Source: Nitrososphaerota archaeon (GTDB taxonomy: Archaea > Thermoproteota > Nitrososphaeria > Nitrososphaerales > UBA57). From it: DNA of 10,651 nucleotides. Below the pieces are notes generated by a model, which was not told the DNA's origin, made no database searches, and worked only from the letters and a program-made list of their open reading frames with translations. This document shows, in pieces, positions 1 to 5,804 of the stretch; position 1 is the stretch's first letter, and each line of letters opens with the position of its first letter. Where the stretch lies: the NCBI GenBank assembly GCA_016180375.1, contig JACPBJ010000127.1, positions 1 to 10,651 of the forward strand, written 5' to 3'. The translations under genes were made by a program, and so were the position numbers.

Positions 1-1
1 G

Positions 2-658
2 AGCCCCAGCGAAATAGACAGGCCTGTAATTGTAAAGGTGCAGGAAGCAAAGAGGAGGATAGAGAGGGCATTCTTTACTGCAAATTCTTACAAGGACTTT
101 AAGCAGAAGTCCCAAAAGAAGATCAAAGAAGGGATCATAACTTCAGCAGACCTTGAAAAAGCTGTCATAGAAGAATTGGTAATTGGAACATACTTCAACT
201 TCAACTACTTCTACTCGCCTTTGAAGGACGAAGTTGAATTCCTAGGCATAGATAGGAGGCTTCAGACTAACCTAAATGATTTTGTTTCATTTCCTGCAAA
301 GCAGCAGTTAGAGATTGATGTTGAGTTGCAGAACATCGAAATTGGTCACATGCCTGCAACGATAAGAGAATCTATGCTGGAGAAGGTCTTTGAGATAGGA
401 GAGAGATTTGCGAAAGCAGTAAAGAAAGAGTATCCGCCAGGGCCGATAGGGCCGTTTGCTCTCCAGAGCGTCGTCAATGTCGACCTTGACATTGTTGTGT
501 TTGATGTTTCACCCAGAGTGCCTGGAAGCCCTATACTCACAACGACAAGCCCTTACAGCAAGTACTATTACGGAGAGACCATAGGCACGGGCAGAAGAAT
601 TGCCATGGAAGTCAAGAAAGGCATACAGCAGAAGAGGCTTGCTGATTTGGTAACCTAA
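2..658 (+). CDS. PurP-family ATP-grasp protein, divergent paralogue, 5' end cut off
   Basis: The reading frame is open from base 2, so the GTG at 38 is internal and the N-terminal domain lies outside the window. The visible part aligns throughout with the next gene. Shared elements are the IDRPVIVK strand, the ELVIGTYFNFNYFYSPLKDE segment, LGIDRR, the RESMLEK helix, GERFAKAVKK, PPGPIGPF and a GRRIAMEVKKGI tail. Two functional sites differ. The glycine-rich loop that binds ATP in PurP (PGARGGLGYF in the neighbour) is here QEAKRRIERAFF, with no glycines. The FEFSARIVAGTN segment, which supplies metal and substrate ligands, is FDVSPRVPGSPI. Relatives are usually named formate-phosphoribosylaminoimidazolecarboxamide ligase family protein. 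It is probably not a normal ligase and may be a partner of, or have a different substrate from, the downstream enzyme. The stop TAA is one base before the next ATG, so the two are co-transcribed. Family assignment is firm; function is open. Confidence 0.85.
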   Translation, partial: SPSEIDRPVIVKVQEAKRRIERAFFTANSYKDFKQKSQKKIKEGIITSADLEKAVIEELVIGTYFNFNYFYSPLKDEVEFLGIDRRLQTNLNDFVSFPAKQQLEIDVELQNIEIGHMPATIRESMLEKVFEIGERFAKAVKKEYPPGPIGPFALQSVVNVDLDIVVFDVSPRVPGSPILTTTSPYSKYYYGETIGTGRRIAMEVKKGIQQKRLADLVT

Positions 659-659
659 C

Positions 660-1682
660 ATGACAACGATAGCAACGCTTGGCTCCCATTGCGCTTTGCA
701 AGTGCTCAAGGGCGCAAAAGATGAAGGCTTCAGAACGCTAGTAGTTACGGAGAGGAAGAGGGAGAGGTTTTACAGGCGTTTCAAATTCATCGATGATTTC
801 CTTGTCCTGAACAGATTTGCAGACATAACTAAACCAAACTCCATTTCATTTCTTAAGAAGAGAGATGCTGTAATAATTCCTCACGGAACCCTGATCTCTG
901 AAGTCGGCTCTGAAGAAGTCGAAAATGAGTTGCATGTACCAATTTTTGGCAACCGCAACATACTCAGATGGGAAGCTGACAGAGAACTGAAAGAGAAACT
1001 GACCAGAGAAGCAAGGCTGCGCTCGCCAAAGACGTTCTCTTCTCCAGATAAAATAGACAGACTCGTCATAGCAAAGCTACCAGGTGCAAGAGGAGGGCTG
1101 GGCTACTTCTTAGCTAGCGATGCAGAATCATACAGAAAGAATCTCAAGGAACTCCAGAGAAAGGGAGTAATTGGTAAAAACACTCCAGTCTTCATTCAGG
1201 AGTACGTAGTTGGCGTCCCCGTATACTTCCAATATTTTAGTTCTATCTTAAAGAATGAGCTGGAGTTCTTCGGCATAGACAGAAGGTACGAAACTACGGT
1301 TGATGCTATTGGGAGGATACCTGCGGAGCATCAGAAAGGTCTGCTGCCTTCTTACATCGTCGTTGGAAACAGTCCTCTGGTGCTTAGAGAATCTCTGCTG
1401 GAGGAAGCGTACCAAATGGGCGAGAGATTCGTCGATGCTGTCAAGAAACTAGTCCCTCCGGGCATGATAGGACCATTCTGCATAGAAGGAGTGTACAATG
1501 AAGATGCCGAATTTGTAACATTTGAATTCTCTGCCAGGATAGTTGCCGGCACCAACCTCTACATTTCAGGTTCTCCTTACTTTAGCCTGATTTACGATGA
1601 GCCCATGAGCATGGGCAGAAGAATAGCGCTAGAGATAAAGAACGGAATAGAGAGCAAGTCGCTAGGCAAACTTCTGACGTAG
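660..1682 (+). CDS. purP: 5-formaminoimidazole-4-carboxamide ribonucleotide synthetase PurP
   Basis: PurP makes FAICAR from AICAR, formate and ATP, the penultimate step of IMP synthesis in Archaea that lack bacterial-type PurH transformylase. The 340 residues are near the usual family length. The N-terminal domain opens with ATLGSHCALQVLKGAKDEGF (about 5-24), followed by the ERKRERFYRRF region and VIIPHGTL (71-78). The ATP-grasp part contains the intact glycine-rich loop KLPGARGGLGYF (139-150), the QEYVVGVPVYFQYF strand (180-193), GIDRRYE (205-211), RESLLEE (243-249), PPGMIGPF (266-273), the ligand segment FEFSARIVAGTN (288-299) and SPYF. It ends with MSMGRRIALEIK (316-327). ATG is the natural start because it follows the upstream stop by one base and begins exactly at the conserved first strand. 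The last 21 bases overlap the convergent winged-helix gene. I am confident of the assignment. Confidence 0.94.
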   Translation: MTTIATLGSHCALQVLKGAKDEGFRTLVVTERKRERFYRRFKFIDDFLVLNRFADITKPNSISFLKKRDAVIIPHGTLISEVGSEEVENELHVPIFGNRNILRWEADRELKEKLTREARLRSPKTFSSPDKIDRLVIAKLPGARGGLGYFLASDAESYRKNLKELQRKGVIGKNTPVFIQEYVVGVPVYFQYFSSILKNELEFFGIDRRYETTVDAIGRIPAEHQKGLLPSYIVVGNSPLVLRESLLEEAYQMGERFVDAVKKLVPPGMIGPFCIEGVYNEDAEFVTFEFSARIVAGTNLYISGSPYFSLIYDEPMSMGRRIALEIKNGIESKSLGKLLT

Positions 1683-1967
1683 TCTTGGAACTACTATATC
1701 GCTAGGCTGGATCATGAACCTCAAAAGATTGTCATAGTTTCTGATGAACTCTTCACCTCTGGACGTGGTTAAGTACAGATGAGACCCTTCGTATATTTTT
1801 TGAGATATCAGGCCATTATTGACCAGAGTTTCCAGCATCTTTGTTATTTGCGAAGAATTGAGATTCGCCTCTCTCATAAGGTGGGTCTTCAGAGCCCCAC
1901 TCTTGGCCATTGCCAGTATGCGGTAGGTTATGTCAACCTTTGTGCGATTTTTTCTTCCGTTCCCCAT
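1662..1967 (-). CDS. small winged-helix DNA-binding protein
   Basis: This 101-residue protein resembles the short archaeal winged-helix proteins of the HTH_45 type, common in Thaumarchaeota. A basic start (GNGRKNRTK) leads to helix 1 (DITYRILAMAKSG, about 12-24), then KTHLMREANLNSSQITKMLE (27-46) as the helix-turn-helix, LVNNGLI, and a beta wing ending in SHLYLTTSRGEEFI (62-75). This is followed by a helical tail that could dimerise. No ligand or metal domain is visible. Its ATG sits one base after the TAA of the upstream gene (TAA-A-ATG), so translation of the two is probably coupled. At its 3' end it overlaps the last codons of purP, which runs towards it. It is likely a transcription regulator; its target cannot be read from the sequence. 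Confidence 0.85.
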   Translation of the reverse strand: MGNGRKNRTKVDITYRILAMAKSGALKTHLMREANLNSSQITKMLETLVNNGLISQKIYEGSHLYLTTSRGEEFIRNYDNLLRFMIQPSDIVVPRLRQKFA

Positions 1968-1968
1968 T

Positions 1969-2562
1969 TTACTTACACGTTATCGTTATCTCTTTTGAGA
2001 CGCTCTGCGAATTTCCCTTTTCGCCGAAAATGTGCCTTCCCCAGCTCGCCTTCCCAAATGCCTTGAGCGCATGTTTGCCCTTGCCAAGATCTGAACCCAT
2101 GACACGAAAGGTCTTCTTAACATCGAATAGGGTTGTTTTTGCTTCATCAACGCTCTTTGGATGAACAGGCTCCCTGCCCTCCAAGACGACCATCACCCAA
2201 ATCTTCTTGCTGTAATCTGGATTGAGTTCAGGGCTCCTGCTCCAGTAGAAAGTCGCCCTTCTTACAAACTTCTGCGACTTGATAACATCTTTCGTAATAG
2301 GCCCCGCGACAACCTTCTTAATGCCAATGTTGTAGGTCATCCTGAATGTCTTATCCCAGGCATCCCAGGCCTTTTCCCAGAGATCAGAAGTAAAAGCGTC
2401 CCTTATCCCTCCTGCAACAGAAAGTTTGACCGTAAAATCTACGGGCTCGTCTAACCTTACAGTATCGCTAGAGGAAGAGATCGAAATATTCCTGATGCAA
2501 GTCCTCTCTAGGCCCTTGACGGGCTCGTAAACATATTTCATTGATCGCGAGGCTTCCCGCAT
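1969..2562 (-). CDS. conserved-looking protein of unknown function, beta-sandwich-like
   Basis: I do not recognise a named family. The protein is about 197 residues and soluble, with no signal peptide or membrane segment. The N-terminal part has alternating strand-like stretches (RNISISSSSDTVRLDEPVDF, then TVKLSV), a Trp-rich helical insert (LWEKAWDAWDKTF), and a C-terminal half ending with KHALKAFGKASWGRHIFGEK and SKEITITCK. The pattern of a strand, a KHALKAFGKASWG stretch and a closing ITIT strand recalls Ig-like or arrestin-like beta sandwiches; this is an inference from pattern only. ATG 2562 is used here; GTG 2568 and ATG 2541 are also in frame. It lies about 30 bases after the tes stop and one base before the winged-helix gene, so it is probably cotranscribed with that gene and possibly with tes. 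Confidence 0.75.
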   Translation of the reverse strand: MREASRSMKYVYEPVKGLERTCIRNISISSSSDTVRLDEPVDFTVKLSVAGGIRDAFTSDLWEKAWDAWDKTFRMTYNIGIKKVVAGPITKDVIKSQKFVRRATFYWSRSPELNPDYSKKIWVMVVLEGREPVHPKSVDEAKTTLFDVKKTFRVMGSDLGKGKHALKAFGKASWGRHIFGEKGNSQSVSKEITITCK

Positions 2563-2570
2563 CGACACAG

Positions 2571-2591
2571 AAAAAGGTTGAGGGAGAAAAA
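2571..2591 (-). terminator. possible oligo-T terminator after tes
   Basis: Read on the minus strand, two runs of five T, separated by a pyrimidine-rich stretch, directly follow the tes stop codon. Archaeal RNA polymerase often terminates at such runs without a hairpin. If it is active, readthrough from tes into the next gene would be partial. The short gap could equally be a plain operon spacer. Confidence 0.3.
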
Positions 2592-4259
2592 CTAAGTGCC
2601 AGTTATGGGCTCTATGTGAGCTGCTTGTGTTGCGCAGGCCATCTGGTTCATTTCATGCTTTGCGATGTTTCTTCTTAGAGTTCCTCTGTAGAGTCTCTGC
2701 TCTAATTTCTCCCCTGTCTTCTTCTCCCATTCCTCGATGGGCATCCCGTATTTCTGCTGTATTCTGTCTCTATACCACTCTGGGATTACGTTGAAGGAGC
2801 AGAAAGGTATGATTCTCATGTCAGGAGTTACGTAATGGATGTCGCATCTCTGCAATCTTTCTTCATCTTGATTATACTTGTCTTGGAAGTGCATCATGCC
2901 CAAGAACATGCTATTGAGGTGGAACTGTCCGACCGAGCTGTAATCATGTTTTAGCAGCGCAGAAGTAAGTAATTTCGCAAGGCTCAGTCCCTTTGGCTGC
3001 TTCTCTTTATTGACGAAGCCGTTGATCTTTGAAAGGAACCTTGCCGCTATAACATACCTGTTCGCTCCAGACTCTAACTCCTCTGTCTTCTCTTCAAGGA
3101 ACTCTAGGAGACCCCTTATGTCCACGAACTTCGTGATCGGAACCAGTTTCTTTGTATCAGCATCCTCGAAGACGTAAGTTCCTGCTCCGCACGCAAAGTG
3201 TATCGAGAGTTCATACTGAGGCTTCTTCGTGAACGCCTCAATGAAATGAGTCACTGGTGAGCAGGTCGGCACCGGGAACCAGTCATCCTTCGTGACCTCG
3301 CCATTTGTTTGCTCCTCGATTCTTTCAATGCAGTCTGGAATCGTAATTCTGTACTTCTCCCTTTCCTTCTTGGACATTCTTCCAGTCAGCGAAACTGGCT
3401 GGTAACTGATGGCTCTGACGGTATCTATGTTGGTTTGAGCAAACCTGAGAATGTCGCCAAGCTCATGGTCGTTGATGCTCTTTATGACTGTAGGAACAAG
3501 AACGACTCCAAGATGCGCCTTCCTGCAGTTCTCTATTGTGTATGGAGCTTCCCAGTGGTTCTTTGGGTTGGTCTTCGGAGTCACTCCGTCAAAACTCAGG
3601 TAAAGGTTGCTAACTCCAGCCTCCCTAAGTTTCAACGCTAGGTCAGTGTTCAGAGCAATGTTGATGCCATTGGTATTGAGCTGCACATGATTAATACCCT
3701 CGCGCTTTATCATCTTAACAATATCAACGAGGTCCTCTCTCAGAGTCGGCTCTCCACCAGTTATCTGCATCGAGTTGCCTGGAACAGGCCTTTGTGCCCT
3801 CAAAGTCCGTATCATTGCGGTCATCTGCTCCATCGTTGGCTCATACACGTAGGCTCCTTCAAGGCCCTTCTTCACGTAGAAGAAGCAGTACCAGCAGGTC
3901 AGATCGCACCTGTTAGTAATTATCATGTTGCCAAGGCCTGTATGTGAAAGGTGGTTAGAACACAAGCCGCAGTTTGTCGGACAAGCACATTTGTCGATGG
4001 GGACGTTAGGGGACAAAGCACCCTTGCCATCTGTCCAATATGTGCTGAACTTGGTGTACATTTCATAAGAACCGAAATAAAGCTCCTCGACTTCGCCATG
4101 AGTGGGGCATACCTTGCTCATGAAGACCTTGCCGTCTCTCTCAAAAACATCTGCGGGAAGAATCTTCATGCATTCAGGACAAATGCTCATCGTCTTCCTG
4201 ATGACATTCTTACTCTTGCTAGTCTCAACAGGTCTATCAATTTGAATAATTTGAGCCAT
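2592..4259 (-). CDS. tes: tetraether lipid synthase Tes, radical SAM enzyme
   Basis: Tes couples the phytanyl chains of two archaeol-type lipids to form membrane-spanning GDGT lipids; the characterised members are Methanocaldococcus MJ0619 and Methanosarcina MA_1486. From the ATG used here the protein has 555 residues. An N-terminal metal module has CPEC (27, 30) and VCPTHG (Cys 51). A CACPTNCGLC cluster (Cys 91, 93, 97, 100) precedes the radical SAM motif CX3CX2C in RCDLTCWYCFF (Cys 118, 122, 125). Then come ITGGEPTLRED (166-176), which contacts SAM, QLNTNG (193-198) and LSFDG (221-225). More cysteines follow at 310, 333, 357, 472 and 487, in line with the extra iron-sulfur clusters known in Tes. 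The frame extends upstream to 4313, but ATG 4259 is preferred: the conserved sequence begins there and the likely TATA box lies inside the longer version. Older annotations call this family radical SAM protein or pterin methyltransferase-like. A TrmB regulator is divergent. Confidence 0.9.
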   Translation of the reverse strand: MAQIIQIDRPVETSKSKNVIRKTMSICPECMKILPADVFERDGKVFMSKVCPTHGEVEELYFGSYEMYTKFSTYWTDGKGALSPNVPIDKCACPTNCGLCSNHLSHTGLGNMIITNRCDLTCWYCFFYVKKGLEGAYVYEPTMEQMTAMIRTLRAQRPVPGNSMQITGGEPTLREDLVDIVKMIKREGINHVQLNTNGINIALNTDLALKLREAGVSNLYLSFDGVTPKTNPKNHWEAPYTIENCRKAHLGVVLVPTVIKSINDHELGDILRFAQTNIDTVRAISYQPVSLTGRMSKKEREKYRITIPDCIERIEEQTNGEVTKDDWFPVPTCSPVTHFIEAFTKKPQYELSIHFACGAGTYVFEDADTKKLVPITKFVDIRGLLEFLEEKTEELESGANRYVIAARFLSKINGFVNKEKQPKGLSLAKLLTSALLKHDYSSVGQFHLNSMFLGMMHFQDKYNQDEERLQRCDIHYVTPDMRIIPFCSFNVIPEWYRDRIQQKYGMPIEEWEKKTGEKLEQRLYRGTLRRNIAKHEMNQMACATQAAHIEPITGT

Positions 4260-4263
4260 AAAC

Positions 4264-4278
4264 ACCACTGTCAGTGGT
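4264..4278. promoter_or_regulatory. perfect 15-bp palindrome, candidate operator of tes
   Basis: The sequence ACCACTGTCAGTGGT is a perfect inverted repeat of seven bases around one central T. It sits 5 bases upstream of the tes ATG, about 26 bases downstream of the centre of the TTAATTAA box, so it would cover the tes transcription start. A dimeric regulator bound here would block tes. The TrmB-family protein encoded divergently is the obvious candidate, but binding is an inference. Confidence 0.5.
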
Positions 4279-4291
4279 TCGGAATACCGGA

Positions 4292-4304
4292 ACTTAATTA
4301 ATAA
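4292..4304. promoter_or_regulatory. shared AT-rich box of the tes/trmB divergent promoter
   Basis: The only strongly AT-rich stretch between the two divergent genes has a central TTAATTAA (4294-4301), which is itself palindromic and could act as a TATA box in both directions. Its centre lies about 39 bases from the tes ATG and about 42 bases from the trmB-like ATG. That predicts short leaders of roughly 15 bases on each side. It is not a textbook TTTATA box, so confidence is moderate. Confidence 0.45.
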
Positions 4305-4339
4305 GCATTTCAAACTGTTCAGAAGGGGAAAAGTGGGTT

Positions 4340-5101
4340 ATGGCAGTCAGTGAGAAGACAGACCGCGCTCTGCAAGACATCGGGTTAACGGGATACGAAG
4401 TCAAGGCGTACACTGCTCTCATCAAAAATGGCCCAATGACAGCGATTAACGTCAGCAAGCAGTCCACCGTTCCATATTCGAAGATTTACGATGTTCTCAG
4501 CAGCCTAGAGAAGAAAGGATGGATAGAAACTGATCACAGCCGTCCAAGCAAATTCTTCCCCAAACCTCCGACGACCGCTCTGGAAACCATGAGAATGCGC
4601 ATCGATGCCGATAGAAAGCGCAACGAAGCACAGGTAGTTGCTGAACTTTCTCCCTTGTTTGAAAAGAGGGGCAGCAAGGAACGCCCTGACATATGGATAG
4701 TCAGAGGACAGTTCAACATCCTCACCAAGTTGAAGGAGATGCTGGAGAGTTGCGCAAACGAGTTGATGATAGCTACCCCGATCGTTCTAGACGCTTTAAT
4801 TGAACTGGCTGCACCTATGATGCTGGCTTTGAGGGAAAAGGGCGTGCGCATAATGGTGATGTGCACTGAAAACGCGGATGAAAACCATCGAAAAAGTATC
4901 TCCAAGTGGGGGGAAGTCAGGGTAAGGAAACAGATGTTCGCGGGTGGTGCAATAAGCGACTCCAGAGAAGTGCTGATACTCTTAGGTGCGGAAGACCCAG
5001 CATCATCACTTGCCATCTGGGCCGATCATGCTAACCTTGCAAGCTTTGCCAGAAACTACTTTGAATATCTGTGGAACGATTCTCGACCTCATCTGAAATA
5101 G
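4340..5101 (+). CDS. TrmB-family transcriptional regulator
   Basis: This 253-residue protein begins with a typical TrmB winged helix: LQDIGLTGYEVKAYTALIKN (11-30), then GPMTAINVSKQSTVPYSKIY (31-50), which holds the recognition helix, and LSSLEKKGWIE (53-63) and a wing ending in KFFPKPPTTAL. A helical linker rich in Arg and Lys (85-110) follows; in this family it usually forms the dimer coiled coil. The C-terminal part (about 117-248) has alternating strands and helices (PDIWIVRG, ELMIATPIV, GVRIMVMC, SREVLILLGA, ASSLAIWAD), like the effector domain of short TrmB proteins. It is shorter than the sugar-binding TrmB of Thermococcales, so a sugar ligand should not be assumed. It is divergent from tes over an 80-bp promoter and overlaps a second TrmB-like gene. 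Autoregulation and control of tes are plausible inferences. Confidence 0.88.
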   Translation: MAVSEKTDRALQDIGLTGYEVKAYTALIKNGPMTAINVSKQSTVPYSKIYDVLSSLEKKGWIETDHSRPSKFFPKPPTTALETMRMRIDADRKRNEAQVVAELSPLFEKRGSKERPDIWIVRGQFNILTKLKEMLESCANELMIATPIVLDALIELAAPMMLALREKGVRIMVMCTENADENHRKSISKWGEVRVRKQMFAGGAISDSREVLILLGAEDPASSLAIWADHANLASFARNYFEYLWNDSRPHLK

Positions 5102-5466
5102 TGTCTTACTTGAGGAAAGAATCTGAGCTCGTTGAGCATCTGAAACTTTTAGGGCTTAGTGAGCAAGAAGCACGAATATACATCTACTTGGTTGAGAATG
5201 GCTCTGTTGCTGAGCAGAAAATTCTTTCCGACCTTGAGATTGATGACCGTAACACGATAGATTCTATCATAAACAAGGGAATTCTGATCAGAAGCCCCTC
5301 AGACTCTTCCAAATTGATTCCACTTCATCCAAGGAATGCCGCTGCGAACTTGTACAAGACTATTGAGAGTGATATGGTTGAAGAGCTCAGAGCAAAGAGG
5401 CGCATTGCTGACAGGCTTGGAATGGTCCTCGAACCAGCCTTCGAAGCCTCACAAAATAAGAGATAA
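5101..5466 (+). CDS. short TrmB-like winged-helix protein
   Basis: The protein is about 121 residues from GTG 5101, which overlaps the upstream TAG by one base; this favours translational coupling. A longer form from GTG 5071 is possible, and I see no clear ribosome binding site for either. It carries HLKLLGLSEQEARIYIYLVENG near its start, the same signature as the N-terminal helix of the preceding TrmB protein. Next come a second helix (VAEQKILSDLEIDDRNTIDS), INKGILIRS, and a wing ending in SKLIPLHPRNAAANL. A short helical tail with MVEELRAKRRIADRL follows, and there is no effector domain. It may bind DNA alone, or pair with the full-length TrmB neighbour and modulate it. It reads as an intact small gene, although loss of a C-terminal domain from an older TrmB gene cannot be excluded. 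Confidence 0.75.
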   Translation: MSYLRKESELVEHLKLLGLSEQEARIYIYLVENGSVAEQKILSDLEIDDRNTIDSIINKGILIRSPSDSSKLIPLHPRNAAANLYKTIESDMVEELRAKRRIADRLGMVLEPAFEASQNKR

Positions 5467-5507
5467 GCCGGGTTTATTAGCAAGCCAATTCCTATGTATT
5501 AGTAATA

Positions 5508-5521
5508 GGTACAATTGTACC
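5508..5521. promoter_or_regulatory. perfect 14-bp palindrome, candidate operator
   Basis: GGTACAATTGTACC reads the same on both strands. It lies in the 138-bp gap between the TrmB-like gene and the 64-residue gene, about 50 bases upstream of that gene's TATA box. The length and AT-rich centre suit a dimeric winged-helix or Lrp-type regulator, such as the one encoded just downstream. Which protein binds is unknown. Confidence 0.45.
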
Positions 5522-5568
5522 CAAATCGGGACTACATCAGCTCAGGTTTATGGATTTTACGTAATATC

Positions 5569-5578
5569 CTTATATTTG
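5569..5578 (+). promoter_or_regulatory. TATA box for the 64-residue gene
   Basis: The stretch CTTATATTTG has the look of an archaeal TATA element. Its centre is about 30 bases upstream of the ATG at 5605, which predicts a transcript that starts at or only a few bases before the start codon (leaderless). No Shine-Dalgarno sequence precedes that ATG, which fits. Confidence 0.5.
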
Positions 5579-5604
5579 ATTTCACCTTTAGACTAATTGA
5601 GAGC

Positions 5605-5799
5605 ATGCAGTCTAAAGAGCTGAATCCGGTTGAGCAAAGGCTAGCATTAGTATTTGGCGGGAGAGGTAGCAAGACCATCCTGAAGGTTATGGAAGAAGGG
5701 AGAATGGATGAGGTCTTTGGCTCATGCGCCAAACTAATCAAGCAGGTCGCAGATGGGGAACTGGACGAGGTCAATAAGGCCTCAGCGAATCTCAGGTAG
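5605..5799 (+). CDS. small hypothetical protein, 64 residues
   Basis: I do not recognise this protein. The frame is open from 5515, but ATG 5605 is preferred because a TATA-like box lies about 30 bases upstream of it and the extra N-terminal residues are encoded by the promoter. The 64-residue product is soluble and probably all-helical, with a glycine-rich turn (FGGRGSK, about 17-23) and charged amphipathic stretches (ILKVMEEGRMDEVF and VADGELDEVNKASANL). There is no cysteine motif or membrane segment. Its stop is five bases before the ATG of the large Lrp-like regulator, so the two form an operon. It might modulate or partner that regulator; this is inference from position alone. Confidence 0.6.
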   Translation: MQSKELNPVEQRLALVFGGRGSKTILKVMEEGRMDEVFGSCAKLIKQVADGELDEVNKASANLR

Positions 5800-5804
5800 A
5801 AAAT

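Noticed and set aside
1779..2454. Several plus-strand open frames opposite the winged-helix and unknown genes
   Set aside because: Their products show no folded pattern, and they overlap each other and two tightly packed minus-strand genes that have better coding character.
3309..4301. Three plus-strand open frames opposite tes
   Set aside because: They are antisense to a highly conserved radical SAM gene with all motifs present and have no start context of their own.
4343..4351. CAGTCAGTG inside the TrmB start, similar to half of the operator palindrome
   Set aside because: Only a half-site match within coding sequence; too short to call a second operator.
4534..5016. 160-codon open frame on the minus strand opposite the TrmB gene
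   Set aside because: It is fully antisense to a clear regulator gene. Its translation is rich in Ser and Leu and has no domain pattern, as expected from the shadow of a coding strand.
5336..5596. Open frame overlapping the end of the short TrmB-like gene
   Set aside because: It is in another frame of that gene and runs through the promoter region with the palindrome. No start signal or family pattern is seen.
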